From contig JABAKD010000016.1 in NCBI GenBank assembly GCA_012845835.1, positions 10,058,121-10,122,120 on the forward strand: 64,000 nucleotides of DNA, in the 5' to 3' direction. Positions 33,392-45,000 of this stretch are shown one piece after another. Origin of the DNA: Undaria pinnatifida. Lineage: Eukaryota > Sar > Phaeophyceae > Laminariales > Alariaceae. The notes under the pieces are model-generated. The model saw nothing but the letters and a program-made list of their open reading frames with translations, was not told the DNA's origin and ran no database searches. How positions within the stretch are numbered: the first letter of the stretch is position 1; every line of letters starts with the position of its first letter. A program made the position numbers and the translations under genes.

Positions 33392-34538
33392 AACACCCTG
33401 TATTTTCGGTAGTGCTGCGTTGAGTGTTGGCTGAGTGTGCTGCAAGTTGTGCGCAATAGACTACCAGTATGTGGTTTTGGGTGTTGGTGAACTCAAGCGA
33501 ATCCTGTTTCCAATAATGATGCACATTGAAATTTACATTGTTTGACCTTGTGTGTCTGTCTGCAACGTCTGCTGTTGTAGCATGTGTGTGCTACACCAGC
33601 AGCGTGGTCGAACTACCACACGGTGTGGAAGCTGTGCTTGGGGACACGTAGCCTGAACAAACTCAAGTTCGCCTTGGTGGTCACGGAGGGCAGTCCCGTC
33701 GTCGGGGTAAGCATGTTGTACTAGTTGTCTACGCAGTTGTGTGCTGTGATTTCTTTTTCATGCGTACAAACACACTTTTGCATGTACGAGTACGTGTACG
33801 GGGCAGTCCCGTCATCGGGGTATAAGCGGGAATTGTACAAGTACTCAGGTCTACGAGTAGACCTATGCAGTGACGCTGTGTGATGCGATTTATTTTTCAT
33901 ACGTACAGCCAAACACACTTCATGTATGTACGACTACGAGTACGGGGCAGTCCCGTCATCGGGGTAAGCGGGTGTTGGACAAGTGGTCCATGCAGTGACG
34001 CTTTGTGCTGTGATATAAACACACGTTTTGGATGTGCGACTACGACTACGTGGTATCTATACATGTAAGACGCAATGAAAACGGGAAAGTCTCATCACAG
34101 GGGTCGGCCAGGGTTGTAAAAATGGTCCATGCAGTGATAAATAACACAGCAGCATGATAACTCAGCACCAGTCGCAGCACACACTGGAGGTTGATATATA
34201 GCAGTAAACAGAAGCTGAAGTTAACCTGGGTGATGCTGGAGAGCAGTCCCGTGATTGGGGTTAGCGAGTTGTTCATGTAGTGACGCGGTGTACTACTACT
34301 GTTACTCATTTTTCAAACAACCACATGAACTCTTTGTATTAACGAGTACAAGTAGGGTGCGCAACCTCTTCAGGAATCGCAGTACACGTCGGTCGTAATA
34401 GTGTTGATAGCAGTAATAGAGTAGTACCGAACAATATATACAGCAGGTACTGTCTCTTACCCTTCGTTGTCGGTATTCCGCCGGTAGGCCTTATATAGCA
34501 GTGTACCGGGGCTTACGCTTACCAGTTGCGACTGTGAA
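33392..34538. repeat. Tandem duplication unit 1 containing exon 3
   Basis: From AACACCCTGTATTTTCGG to TTGCGACTGTGAAT, near-identical to 34539-35684 and homologous to 25342-26476 in copy 1. Confidence 0.9.
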
Positions 34539-35684
34539 TAACACCCTGTATTTTCGGTAGTGCTGCGTTGAGTGTTGGCTGAATGTGCTGCAAGTTGTGC
34601 GCAATAGACTACCAGTATGTGGTCTTGGGTGTTGGTGAACTCAAGCGAATCCTGTTTCCAATAATGATGCATATTGAAATTTACATTGTTTGACCTTGTG
34701 TGCCTGTCTGCAACGTCTGCTGTAGCATGTGTGTGCTACACCAGCGTGGTCGAACTACCACACGGTGTGGAAGCTGTGCTTGGGGACACGTAGCCTGAAC
34801 AAACTCAAGTTCGCCTTGGTGGTCACGGAGGGCAGTCCCGTCGTCGGGGTAAGCATGTTGTACTAGTTGTCTACGCAGTTGTGTGCTGTGATTTCTTTTT
34901 CATGCGTACAAACACACTTTTGCATGTACGAGTACGTGTACGGGGCAGTCCCGTCATCGGGGTATAAGCGGGAATTGTACAAGTACTCAGGTCTACGAGT
35001 AGACCTATGCAGTGACGCTGTGTGATGCGATTTATTTTTCATACGTACAGCCAAACACACTTCATGTATGTACGACTACGAGTACGGGGCAGTCCCGTCA
35101 TCGGGGTAAGCGGGTGTTGAACAAGTGGTCCATGCAGTGACGCTTTGTGCTGTGATATAAACACACGTTTTGGATGTGCGACTACGACTACGTGGTATCT
35201 ATAAATGTAAGACGCAATGAAAACGGGAAAGTCTCATCACAGGGGTCGGCCAGGGTTGTAAAAATGGTCCATGCAGTGATAAATAACACAGCAGCATGAT
35301 AACTCAGCACCAGTCGCAGTGCACACTGGAGGTTGATATATAGCAGTAAACAGAAGCTGAAGTTAACCTGGGTGATGCTGGAGAGCAGTCCCGTGATTGG
35401 GGTTAGCGAGTTGTTCATGTAGTGACGCGGTGTACTACTACTGTTACTCATTTTTCATACAACCACATGAACTCTTTGTATTAACGAGTACAAGTAGGGT
35501 GCGCAACCTCTTCGGGAATCGCAGTACACGTCGGTCGTAATAGTGTTGATAGCAGCAGTAATAGAGTAGTACCGAACAATATATACAGCAGGTACTGTCT
35601 CTTACCCTTCGTTGTCGGTATTCCGCCGGTAGGCCTTATACAGCAGTGTACCGGGGCTTACGCTTACCACTTGCGACTGTGAAT
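34539..35684. repeat. Tandem duplication unit 2 containing exon 3
   Basis: The junction at 34538/34539 places AACACCCTGTATTTT directly after ACTGTGAAT, which in copy 1 is followed by exon 4-proximal intron sequence. Confidence 0.9.
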
Positions 35685-36950
35685 CCCGTTCGTTCCTGTC
35701 CCAGTGGTGGTTTCATAGGTGTTAGCAACGTTGTGGTATCAGGCAGGGCTTTGCCCATAAACGACCGCTTTCATTACAACAGTGTTAAATTGTACGACTT
35801 CCTTTCAAACTTTGGAAATCGACGACAGCTACGTGGCCTTACTATTTTGAACATTCACTGAAAGCAAGGTATTCCCATCCGTTGTTGTCGTTTGCAGAAG
35901 CCCTGCGAAGCAGCCGCCGAGGGCCGCCAAGTCGGCGAGGACATAAACACGAAGTGCACCGGCGACATCAAGGTCGGTGACCTCCTGAAGAAGGCAGGCG
36001 ACCACTTGCTCGATATACATCCCGCATTCCATTCCCACGGTGCCACGAGGGCGTTCGACATCAAGGTACGTTCTACTCTTATCTTGCGTCCTGTGTGTCA
36101 CGAGTCGAGACATCCATGTCTCTTGCTCAAGACTAGGGGATGGCGTGCGGATATAGTCTATGAAATGCGGCTCTTTTTCCGAGTACCAAGAGCAAGCACA
36201 ACAATACCACAACAATTACGAACAACGAAAGGAGCTCCAATAATTTGGATGGTTACGACATCTGCTGGAGAGAAGTACGAATACTTTTTTACACATACTT
36301 ATCGACGTCCTCCCGCCATGCTTCAACGTTTGTGGACAGATCCACAAGATCATCGACAAAAAACAAGAGTGCAAGGTGCTGGGTACCTCTGCTGAGGAGG
36401 AAGAGTCCAAGCAAGCCTGCATGCTCCTTCGGAAGCAATGTTGACAGCACGTTCTTTATAGAACGTTAAGCTGTGGTTTATTATACCAGCATCGTTTTTT
36501 GAGAACTATGCCTAAATGCGTGCTCTTCGTCTTTCAGGAATACAAATGTACTTCACATGTTTGCGGTGTGTGCGTTCAAGTTCCTGCTTCCAGCATGTTT
36601 TTTTTGGCACTGCGCTCCTTTACATCTTAAGTTGTAGTTTTCCTGTCTCTATCCTTGACAAGCGCGTGCCTGGTGTTTATGCACTGCGATAATTTATTAT
36701 TGATGATCGACTTAGAGAGAGCTACTGATAAGTGTACAGGTGCTACCTGAGAGGTGGAAGGATATGCCAAGCAAGTCCTCCGACGTGCCCATCATGGACT
36801 GGGCGAATGGATGATAATAACAAACTCATAATCATAATCGTCTCTATCCTGTACCGTTGTACTATATATGGACCTCTTGGCATTTTCAAGTCGCCAGTTG
36901 CGCCATTTGTGCTTCTTTTCCGCCTTCCTACTGAATGTCCATTCCTCCTT

Positions 36951-36999
36951 CCGCAATCGTAGCGGGCGGCGCCCAGCCGCCCGCGAGCGAAGCCCTTGT
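36951..36999. repeat. GC-rich hairpin repeat, copy 2
   Basis: Same as 27756-27800, as part of the gene duplication; followed by TATATATATA in place of the poly-G family. Confidence 0.7.
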
Positions 37000-37229
37000 A
37001 TATATATATATTTTGCACACTTTCACTTTCCAGCTTCTGGACAAGCCGTGGTCACAGGTGTCATCCCTTCTCCCCGGTTCTTGCCTTGAATTTTTTATCG
37101 CGCATAGGGTTCAGCAATCCCACTGCTCGTCGATTGTTCATCGAGTGTTGCTAACTCACGCTCTCGCGCTTTCCGCAAGTCAATTTAATTTGTTCACAAG
37201 AAAAAGTCTCAACGAATTCATACGAGTAT

Positions 37230-37312
37230 GCACTCGGCGGGGCTCGAACTCACGAAACTGACCTATATCAGGCTCGATGATAACCTGATACGCCACCGGG
37301 GCGACCGATATA
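37230..37312 (-). tRNA. tRNA-like sequence (probable SINE head)
   Basis: The minus strand has an A-box-like CGGTGGCGTATCAGG and a B-box GAGTTCGAGCCCC about 45 bases apart, with GGTCG/CGAGT-type ends. No clean cloverleaf with a standard anticodon loop was found. It abuts duplicated block D. Confidence 0.35.
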
Positions 37313-37770
37313 ACAGAATCTCGAGACAAAACCAAGCAGGTAGAAGAGCCATCTCTTCGGCCTTTGGCCCTGGCTTTAGCACGGCCGCTGACACTCCAGC
37401 CAGCCTCTCTCTGCTGTAGGCATGAACGAATGCGGTTGATTCGCAGCGAACTATCCCGCTGTGCTCGCTTCTATGTGGCCATTGTCCATGCCATTTCATG
37501 TCACCTCCCTTCTGTTTTGAGCTCGTCGTCGTACGGTTGAGGTACGAGGAAACCCGTACGTACTTGGTGAGAACAGCAGTACGTACGACGAGCATGAACG
37601 CCAACTGACGACATTGGCAAGCACACAACAGCAGGTGTAGCAGCAATAGCCGAAGGGCGAAACTTCTAGCACATAATGCAGCAACTAGTAGCAACCAGAA
37701 CTACAGCAGATAGCTCAAAGTGCAATGCGAGTGCCGTTGGCAAGTTTAGTCGCACACGCATCACTCTGTC
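37313..37770. repeat. Duplicated block D, copy 2
   Basis: Pairs with 30833-31289; differences are single bases and a 3-bp indel. Confidence 0.9.
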
Positions 37771-39110
37771 CAATACATAACAACCGTTTATGTCCATATT
37801 GATGAAGAAAAAAATATTACATTTCCTGTAAGAATGATACGTCGTACGAGCGGACGTTCTGGTGTGGTGCTGCCGGGAGACCATCGAGCACACCGCATGT
37901 TTTACACAAACAAGAGCTAACAAGAGGCAGGGCAGGGGCCCCCAACACAGAGACACGTGACAACCACGGCCAGCTGTCGATCGCGTAATTCGCCGGTAGT
38001 CCGTGCTTCGGTGGGTGTATCGGAAGTCGTTCGTAGTACTACAGCTGTAGACCGTCGAAAGACCACGTGATATGTGACATCCCGTTCTGGTGGCAGCCTC
38101 GCCAGTAGACCCCTCAATTTTTTTTTCTTTTCTTTTTCTTGGCCCCATGCACCCATTTCCTTTCCTTTCTCTTCTTTGTTCTTTGTTTCTTCTTTCCAAT
38201 TGACTTGCGGCTGTTGTGCGTATGCGTAGTGATAGATACTACGTGTGATATATACGTGGTAGTCTTTCTTGGGTGGCAAGCGGTATAGTCGGTTTTCCCA
38301 GGCGCGAGTAATGAGACGTATGCACCGGTATGGACCTGGCACATCGTATACTGACTCCCGATTTCACTTTTATATGTTTCTGGTGGAGGCATGAATTGCG
38401 TCAGCTGTGATTTATGCGTGTACCACCTTAGGTTGTTTGTGTTTTTCCCTACGGTATTCCTCTGCTCCAGAGTGACTGGAACCAGTCCTGGACCACGGAC
38501 TGGATTGTGCGAGTTAATGTGAGAACAACAACAACAACTGAAATATTGCCTGTTTCTTGACCTTTCAGCTGCTTCCTGACAATTTGGTTTTTCTTCCAAC
38601 ACGATTTTGAACTTTTTCGCGATTTTTTCTTTTTTTTTGTTGTCTAGTAAGTTGAACTTCTTATTATTTGCCGCTAATTATCCGCCTGTGCATTAGTTGC
38701 GGAACGGTGCAGCTTTAGCTTTTCTTTGATTACCACCATTTGTTTTGTACTTGACGAAGCTTCATCGGCTGAGATCTGGGCTTGGCTCATCAGCTCCACA
38801 CCGCCCAGCACCCCATCGCAGCGCTGTAGCTCACAGCAACGAAGCGCCGTGCAATGCCCTGCGGCTCAGCTCAACAGCGCACCGCAGCGCAGCGCTAGCT
38901 CAGCAGAGCGAAGCGCTATGCTTTGCCGTGCTCTGCCGTCGCGATCGTTCGTTGTTCATGATATCTAAAACTCCGCGTACGCTGGTACTTATTATCGGTA
39001 TTTGGCGCTTTATTCTATATCGCGTCAACCATCGTAATATCATACAATATGGGGGAGGGAATGTCATATCTGTGCAAAGATCCTGTTTTGTTTTAATCAA
39101 TTATCAGCCG
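37771..39110. other. Intergenic dispersed repeats
   Basis: 38205-38415 matches 19795-20010. 38460-38540 matches 21010-21080 and ends in a short (AAC)n. 38790-38940 is a low-complexity GCAGCGC/CTCAGC stretch. No gene. Confidence 0.5.
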
Positions 39111-39116
39111 GCCGCC

Positions 39117-39190
39117 CCGGTGGTCTAGTGGTTTTACCCTCGAATACTACTAACGTTTGGTTGTCCTTGAGTTCGACACCCACCACGATG
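39117..39190 (+). tRNA. tRNA-derived SINE head
   Basis: GGTGGTCTAGTGGTT is a good pol III A box and GAGTTCGACACCC a good B box, spaced as in tRNA. The acceptor and anticodon stems do not close convincingly. An A-rich segment follows, with a body (39235-39430) that matches 44280-44520, as expected of a tRNA-derived SINE. Confidence 0.5.
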
Positions 39191-39440
39191 AAATTTGACT
39201 TTATTTGCAAAAATGCAATAAAAAAAATAGATCAACTGCTGAGAGCGCCTGCTAGGTACAATTCGACGCGAGTCGACGAGGGAAGAAAATGCTCGATTCT
39301 CCTCGCGGTAAAAATGAAGGCACGTGCCGAAGTGGGGAGGGAGGAGGAGGGCCCGCTATGTGACCCCGGATCTGAGTTACTACTGGGAGGGAGCGCGAGA
39401 ATGGTGCGGGGATGATAAATGGGATGAAGAAAAAAAAATG
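39191..39440 (+). repeat. SINE body, copy 1
   Basis: Blocks TCGACGCGAGTCGA, GTGGGGAGGGAGGAGG and GTGACCCCGGATCTGAGT recur at 44320-44460. The last block also occurs near 23580. Confidence 0.55.
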
Positions 39441-40200
39441 TCAAGGTATATGATTATTTCTACCAGTAAATAATATGTCAGTCTCTAGGAAATACGCATG
39501 GCACCACCAGCAGTCGTCATGGTGGAGACACTCCGGATCTACGAATATTATGTATTGAGGGGACGCGTCCGATTTCGACAATGTGAAAGCACCCACGAAG
39601 CAAAGATAGCAGACACACATATCCCGCCTTCTCGAGAAAAAACAGAGAAGAAGCGCTACGCCAACCTGCCGTACGAGCAAAGCCACCCCCGCACCTATCG
39701 TAGACAACGCCGACGCAACGAGAGATCGCCCTCCTCTTCTTCGTCTTTCTCCTCGCCCGCAACCACGCAGACCAATCAATGCGACAGCCTCCACGTAACA
39801 AACAAAACAATCTTCTTCCAAAACCTCGCCGGCTGACATGGCCGCTTGTCGACGTTTGATGCAAACCGACTTTGCATCCTGTCGACTTCGAACCTCCATT
39901 GCCACGGGGACAGCAGTGCAGTCTCTTCATTAATGCCAAGGCCTCTTTCGTTTCGCCTAGAGGCGACGCAGGTTCTCAATAATACTATTTTCGGTATTTT
40001 TGTTTGATAGACGCCAACTTTTACTTGACGGCTTATTTAACATAGTGTGTTTCGCCTATCCTTGCCTTCTTTGCTGTATAATATTACGTTTTTTTTCTGT
40101 CAAATCATGACTTTCATAATCCCATGTTCGTATTAAACTCTTGGCATTACTTTAAAGTTTAATGCATGCCAAATCGGACAGCTACACCTTAAGTTGTCAA
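39441..40200. other. Intergenic, no gene seen
   Basis: Several short frames on both strands without domain or splice support. Confidence 0.3.
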
Positions 40201-40223
40201 AGTGCTGCCCTGCCCTACCCGAA

Positions 40224-40267
40224 GCATGGGCGCCGGCATATGCCGGCGCCCATGCGGAGCCCTTGTA
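40224..40267. repeat. Perfect GC-rich palindrome with GAGCCCTTGTA tail
   Basis: 40224-40255 is a perfect 32-bp palindrome (GCATGGGCGCCGGCAT and its inverse), followed by the same GAGCCCTTGTA tail as the other hairpin repeats and then a poly-G family left end (CTCCAGCTACGAGATGAAGG). Confidence 0.8.
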
Positions 40268-40599
40268 TATTATTAAATTACACTCCAGCTACGAGATGAA
40301 GGATTTGGTCGACACTGATTTTCGCAACATTTTGTGTGATCCTCCGATCGCGCGTATTAATTACTTCGAAGTATAATATATGTCGGGGCTTGCTATACGC
40401 GTGGTGCTGGGTCTAGGCGATCGTGCGGGGTGTGGGGTTATATGTAGAGCTCAGCAGCGCAGCGCAGCGCCGTGCGGTGTCGTGCCTTGCCCTTCGTTTT
40501 GCGATGCTGTGTCGTGCGGCGCTGTGCGTTCTTTCGAACATGCAGCAGTAACAGTATGTAGTAGTAGTAGTACCAGATATGATACAGGTACCAGGTGTA

Positions 40600-40952
40600 T
40601 GTACGTGTTGTGTATACTCACACGAGGTCTTTTGCTTTCTTCAGTTAGTTGATTGTCCTGTCTCGGTGCCCATGCCCCCCCCCCCCCCCCCCCCGCAAAT
40701 ATCACACGTACTAGCTGTCTTTCGGAACGTGACATCAACAAGCACAACAGCACAGCACAGGGCAATTAGCTCTGCACAAGCACCCCTCTTGGCATTGTCA
40801 GTTCGCTATTCGCACCAAATAAATACTCGAGTAATAAATATAATCACGGGCCTCTTCTTCCCGCGCCCTTCACATGTTTCAGTTGCATTCTTCTTCCTTG
40901 CGCGAGCGTAGCGGGCGACGTCAGCCACCCGCGGAGCGGAGCCCTGTGCTTT
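40600..40952. repeat. Hairpin repeat with leader, copy 4
   Basis: ACGTGACATCAACAAGCAC...CTCTTGGCATTGTCAG...GCGAGCGTAGCGGGCG...CCCGCGGAGCGGAGCCC. Paralogous to 41030-41345. A C-run lies at 40676-40694. Confidence 0.65.
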
Positions 40953-41029
40953 CCTTAGAACCACACAGAGTACCACCAGGTATTTAGGCGAAGTACCAGG
41001 TACCAGGTACCGGAAGTACGCGTGTGTAT

Positions 41030-41345
41030 TCGTCTTTTTGCTTTCTTTCGTCGTTAATTTTGTTCTCCATCATCTCGGTCCTCTTCTTCGCGTTTTTTTC
41101 TTCACAAACAAATTGATTTTACACCCTTACTACTGCCGATCAGAACGTGACACCGCCAACATACAGCATAGCACAGACTAGGCAATCAGCTCCGCGCAAG
41201 TAGCTCTTGGCATTATCAAATCGCTAGTTGCACTAAATCGTGTGGGCCTCTTCTTTCTGCCCCCTTCACACATGGATAGTTGAAATTTTCCTTGCGCGAG
41301 CGTAGCAGGCAGCGTCAGCCGCCCGCGGAGCGGAGCCCTTGTACA
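41030..41345. repeat. Hairpin repeat with leader, copy 5
   Basis: Same block order as 40600-40952, about 390 bp downstream. Confidence 0.65.
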
Positions 41346-42038
41346 ATAAAACATGTTGCTTTTCACCGTAGGTACTGCACTGCACGATAACTGTAATTGC
41401 TGCTGCTGCTGCATGTATGTACTACGCTGTGGTATGTGATACATGTGTTCCAGGGTGGCTAGCGATGGCGTTGTATTTTAGCCACGAAGCAAACACGAAG
41501 GCCATGCATTTTTCTGTGCCGTCGCGTGCGTGCAGTAGGTCGGAGTTCGAACGCCAAGAAGGAAGGGCGAGCAAATGAGAAGGACCGAAATCCGAAGGCC
41601 AACAGGGAAGCAATCAATTTCCTCAAATCAAGCTGTACCGATCAATCAGCCCTTCACGTGCACACTCATTGGTCTAATTTATCCCGAGAGTCGTAAATGA
41701 CCCGAATCTTTGGTGACTCAACGCATGTCATCACCGCGAAAAGCCCGTGAAATACGTACGAGCGGGTAGCTGTTTTAATTTTAGAAGCTTGAGAGGGCTC
41801 CAAAAGGCGACCACCTGAGGCACCAGAGCTGTACCCTCTCTTAAGCGCTAGGAACAGGAGTAGCGACGCGAGAACGGAGTGAGGCATCTGCGCAAGAATC
41901 TTGCAGTACTATCGGGCACCGTCGGGGCTGGCATTGGTAAACTACCCCAGGAGCTGGTTCTATTTTCACGAACAAAACGCGAGAGGTTTTTCTTGTTTTT
42001 TCTTTTGCACGCGAAGAAAAGTTGTTTTCAGCCGGGGG
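41346..42038. promoter_or_regulatory. Upstream region of the bHLH-PAS gene
   Basis: No repeat family is recognised in 41450-42030. A pyrimidine-rich TTTTTCTTGTTTTTTC stretch precedes the start codon by about 50 bp. No clear TATA box; the transcription start is not determinable by eye. Confidence 0.3.
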
Positions 42039-45000
42039 ATGGCGCTGTTCGGCGACGAAGAGGGTGACGTGGGCCCCTTCGTCATGACGGAGGACGGAGA
42101 GGAGTGGTTTCCGTTCACCCTGGATAACCTCGAGATGGACCGCGAGTGCACCTCGCTGGATCAAGGCTCCAACCCCATGGAGCAGGTGCGCTTGCCTCGG
42201 TCTTGCTCGGGTGGCCTTTCACGTGTCAAAATGTCGGCGGCACAAACACACCCTTTTGTAATTCAATAGATTTTAGTACAGGTCATGGCAACGCCGATAC
42301 TTGTGTGGAATAGGTAGCCTCAGCCTTCCCCCGCGCGTGAAGAGGGCCAAGACCGGCAAGAGGCACCCACGCTTCTGGGTGGGATATGCAACCACCCTTG
42401 CAGAATAGGCAGGGATGGAGTGGGCAGGGACTCGCGCGCTGCCTCCGCCCGTCGCTGTTTATTTTGTCATCACCATCATCTGATGTTGCTCTTTCTTCAG
42501 GCACAGATTAGCGCCCTGTGTCCCTGAGTAGTCTCGCAACGAGCTGTGCAAAAATGTACCAGCTGAAATATATCAGCAATTTTGGACGCCCCTGGCAGCA
42601 ACCCACCCCCCTTCTGAAATATATCAGCAATTTTGGACGCCCCTGGCAGCAACCCACCCCCCTTCCCCCCTACCCCGCCTCCCCTCCCCTCAACATCTCC
42701 GCGGCTCTCCCCTTCCTGCTCACATAGCCCCTATCCCAGCCGCTTTTGGCGACCCCTCCTCTGGCGTTGCATCGAAACAGCTTCCGATATGTTGAAGTTG
42801 TTGAAAGCACGAACCCAGCCCACAAAACCTAAAACCAAAATCAAATCCCAAATGCAATCGAATGCAATCGTATCAATTTCATGAGATCGTGATCTCGGTG
42901 CACTACTCCGCTGTGCACGTACCGCCACCTCCCTCCCTCCCTCCCTTCCTCATCATCCTCCTCCTCACTCCCCAACGACCTTTGGTGATCTTGCAGGATG
43001 ATGGAGAGACAGATCAGGACGATGATGTCGATGCGGGATGTCCCGCTGGGGACTCAGGTCCCGGGCCTCCCGATCGCGGGGGCGATAACAAAAACAACAG
43101 CAGCAGCAACGGCAGCAGCACTCGCCCTCGCTTGATCGGTGGCAGCGGCGGCAGCGGCGGCAGCGGCCGAAAGAGCGGAGGGGTGGCCGCGCCAAAGCAA
43201 CAGCGGCCGGTGGCGAAGGAGCTCTCGGGCCAGCCGGCGAAGGCGAAATTGGATAAGGTCAAGGCCGAGGCGAAACAGGTGACATTTAGTGAGACAGGCA
43301 CCCTACCCGTCCAATCTCGTCCATATACGAACATAAGCGTTTCTACATTCATTTTTACCAAGCACAGGACTACCGTTCGTACAAGTCTGTGTATTTATAC
43401 TGAACCCGAACACCTGTTTTGTACGAGTACTCTTGTGTTGCTGTTGGTGATGCTCTGCCCGTTTTTGGCTGCTCGGTGGTCTTGAGTCTTGATTCTGCAT
43501 TCGCATGCTTTTTCAAAACTGGTAGCTGGTGTGTACTTGCTTTTCTTATCCAGTACGATCGGGCGCGAAGTACTTTTAATCCGTGCTTGGTTTATGTGTC
43601 AATGTTTGTGATAACAACAAGAGACTGTTCTACAGCAGCATTACCAGGCATTTACTATCTTGCCGTGTTGGTGCGCTCGATCACCTTCGATCATTTTCGA
43701 TTTCTGCTCGATCTTTTCTTTTCGGTATCGTTTATATATGATGTCATAAATGAAATATAGATGTACCACGCAGCTTGCAACGTTAAGTTTCAACCATTCA
43801 ATCGTTCGTACTCACATCTGACGTTTTCTATTTTTTTTTCAATACAGTACTTGTATAAAAATATGAAAAAATGCGGAATCATGTCATCTTTCGCATGTTT
43901 GATTTGTTTTTTACATGATTTTATCTGGATTTAATGATGTCTCGTGGAGTGTGTGTTGTCTTAAACGTTACACCACCGCCGTTCTTTCTACCCAACGACA
44001 CAAATACACCCATTGTCCGTGCTGATTCTTCATTCGAGAGAGGTGCAAATTCTGTGGTCACAGATTGAGACAGAGAAAACTTAACCCCTTTACAACTGGA
44101 AACCCTTTTTTGGGGAAAAAATTACTTGGCTTTAGTATGGCGAGGAGTTCGGGGGCTCTAAAGGGGTTGAAGCAAACGCGTGCACCTGGTAGTGTGAACG
44201 AACAAAGCTGTTCGCCGTTACGCTTGTGTGCGTGATTCGCAATTCCCAGTCGGTATCGAGATCTTTATTCTCCAGAGACACCAACTGCCGCCGAGGGCGC
44301 TTTATAGCGTGGGTAGCACAAAACTCGACGCGAGTCGATCTGAGGGAAAAAAGTGCCCATTTCTTCTCGCGATAAAAACAAAAACGAAGGCGCGTATCGT
44401 GGTGGGGAGGGGAAGAAGAGCCTACCTAGTGACCCCGGGTCTGAGTGATGTCTAGGTACGAAGGGAGAAGAAGAAAGAAAAAGTGCGAAGACAATGAATG
44501 GGATGAAAAATTCAGCTGGAAAAATAAACATATATAGTGGAAACTACAGTAATAAATTTACACTCCGGAGTAAAATAGATGTGATGTTTTACCTAGCTCA
44601 AAATTCCCAACCTAAAGTATAAATACCAATACTTACCATTATAGTGGACAAAAAAAAAGACACCTCCCAATCAAAACTCACTCATATAGTATATTACAAG
44701 TACCAACAACGCAGCTTGCAAAGATGAGTATTGAACTGAAATTCGTCAAACTCACGGCTGAGGTCCTTGAAAATTAGTTATAAAATATATATCCACCACC
44801 ACAATATTTCATACGCGCAGACGCACTCGTGCGTCTCGGCTTTCCTTTTTCGTTCCCTTTCGCGCTGGCTGCTGCTGTACGTACGTACGCATATACGTAC
44901 GTACGATCACGACGTATTCGCTGAGCTTCAGGTTTGGTATATTATTTTTTCTTTCTGTGTTCCTCGTGTTGTGGTAATCGTATGATACATGTATACGAAA

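Larger units (their letters stand above)
31290..36444 (+). pseudogene. Five-exon gene, rearranged copy 2
   Basis: Exon 1 (ending 32036) is disabled twice relative to copy 1: the first zinc-site Cys codon is TGA at 31791-31793, and a 2-bp insertion near 31850 shifts the frame. Intron 1 contains about 1.2 kb of extra DNA (32091-33310). Exon 2 is 33351-33374. Exon 3 occurs twice, at 33603-33706 and 34745-34848, because 1.15 kb was duplicated in tandem. Exon 4 (35898-36065) and exon 5 (36340-36444, TGA) are protein-identical to copy 1. Exon 3 enters in phase 1 and leaves in phase 0, so including both would break the frame. High identity of the 3' part indicates a recent duplication. Its TATAAA motif at 31299 corresponds to 24472. 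Confidence 0.7.

Noticed and set aside
39498-39836. 112-codon plus frame and overlapping minus frames
   Set aside because: Comparable frames on both strands and no domain.
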